From NCBI GenBank assembly GCA_029570205.1, contig JAKQSI010000082.1:9409-73408 (forward strand): a DNA stretch of 64,000 nucleotides. The letters run 5' to 3'. Under the pieces are notes generated by a model. The model was not told where the DNA came from, made no database searches, and saw only the letters and a program-made list of their open reading frames with translations. The stretch is from Candidatus Omnitrophota bacterium. Its GTDB lineage: Bacteria > Hinthialibacterota > Hinthialibacteria > Hinthialibacterales > JAKPRU01. The position numbers and the translations under genes were made by a program. Shown piece by piece: positions 63,863 through 64,000 of this stretch (the first letter of the stretch is position 1; every line of letters begins with the position of its first letter).

Positions 63863-64000
63863 GACAGGCACAGAGGCCTGTCCCACCAGTAGGCCAGGCG
63901 TCTCTGCCTGGCCAGTAGGCCAGGCGTCTCTGCCTGGCAAGTAGGCCAGGCGTCTCTGCCTGGCAAGTAGGCCAGGCGTCTCTGCCTGGCAAGTAGGCCA
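63863..64000. repeat. Hairpin array, family A (continues past the window edge)
   Basis: An initial hairpin (GACAGGC with GCCTGTC) is followed by at least four direct units CCAGGCGTCTCTGCCTGGCA spaced by AGTAGG, running to the last base of the window. Confidence 0.95.

Noticed and set aside
1-64000. tRNA and rRNA genes
   Set aside because: I saw no rRNA-like stretch or acceptor/T-arm pattern that would support one, though a covariance-model scan was not possible here.

Overview
The window is bacterial chromosome from an uncultured, probably Gram-negative organism. Support for that comes from a TolC-type outer-membrane efflux protein, TAT and Sec signal peptides, TPTPTP linkers in surface proteins with dockerin-like calcium loops, futalosine-pathway MqnD, and several families of short dispersed repeats of the kind seen in metagenome-assembled genomes of the Sumerlaeota/Hydrogenedentota/Planctomycetes sort. 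The phylum is a guess. No rRNA, tRNA, CRISPR array, phage or intact insertion sequence was recognised. Housekeeping genes (phoH, ybeY, nadB, rplI, ndk, purC, galT, trpF) are mixed with secreted, surface and envelope-glycosylation genes.

Layout. 1-700: array of about 30-bp hairpin repeats and a second repeat type. 0.7-5.6 kb: a large YfhO-type membrane protein, a small zinc-ribbon protein and a B12-binding radical SAM enzyme. 5.8-13.1 kb: the classic cluster phoH, pgpH-like HD phosphohydrolase, ybeY and a CorC/CNNM transporter, then a DUF502 membrane protein and a fumarylacetoacetase-family enzyme. 13.1-15.9 kb: a minimal sigma-54 AAA+ activator, a TAT-exported oxidoreductase and an ISKra4-type transposase relic. 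15.9-21.4 kb: a tightly overlapping GntR(YtrA)-ABC ATPase-ABC permease unit with an unknown 751-aa membrane-anchored protein, then an IS630 relic. 21.4-23.8 kb: TerC and an orphan FliG.

23.8-35.6 kb is the most distinctive block. A minus-strand operon with ATGA overlaps encodes a Gfo/Idh/MocA oxidoreductase, a 1037-aa secreted Asp-rich/DUF4861-like protein, a DegT-family protein and a sodium:solute symporter. It is flanked by a second DegT paralogue, a shorter paralogue of the secreted protein, and a sugar-phosphate isomerase/epimerase. I infer a sugar or polysaccharide processing and uptake system built around an undescribed shared secreted domain.

35.6-49.6 kb: ndk, nadB, rplI, a TolC-type protein, DUF4416, then galT-purC-membrane glycosyltransferase in one operon. 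Next come an 8-unit, 30-bp repeat array abutting a truncated membrane-protein gene, and two convergent GT-C type glycosyltransferase genes, one carrying an in-frame dispersed repeat. 49.7-64 kb: FapA-like protein, TPR protein and glycolate oxidase-like enzyme, Gly-rich surface protein, DUF486 protein, orphan MNT nucleotidyltransferase, MqnD, receiver-PP2C phosphatase, CgeB-type glycosyltransferase, an unknown coiled-coil protein, TrpF overlapping a dockerin-like surface protein, and the start of another hairpin-repeat array that runs off the end.

In this genome short tandem and dispersed repeats repeatedly touch coding sequence (5' end of the shorter secreted protein, inside a glycosyltransferase, next to a truncated gene). 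Together with antisense overlaps this suggests a plastic envelope/glycan gene complement.
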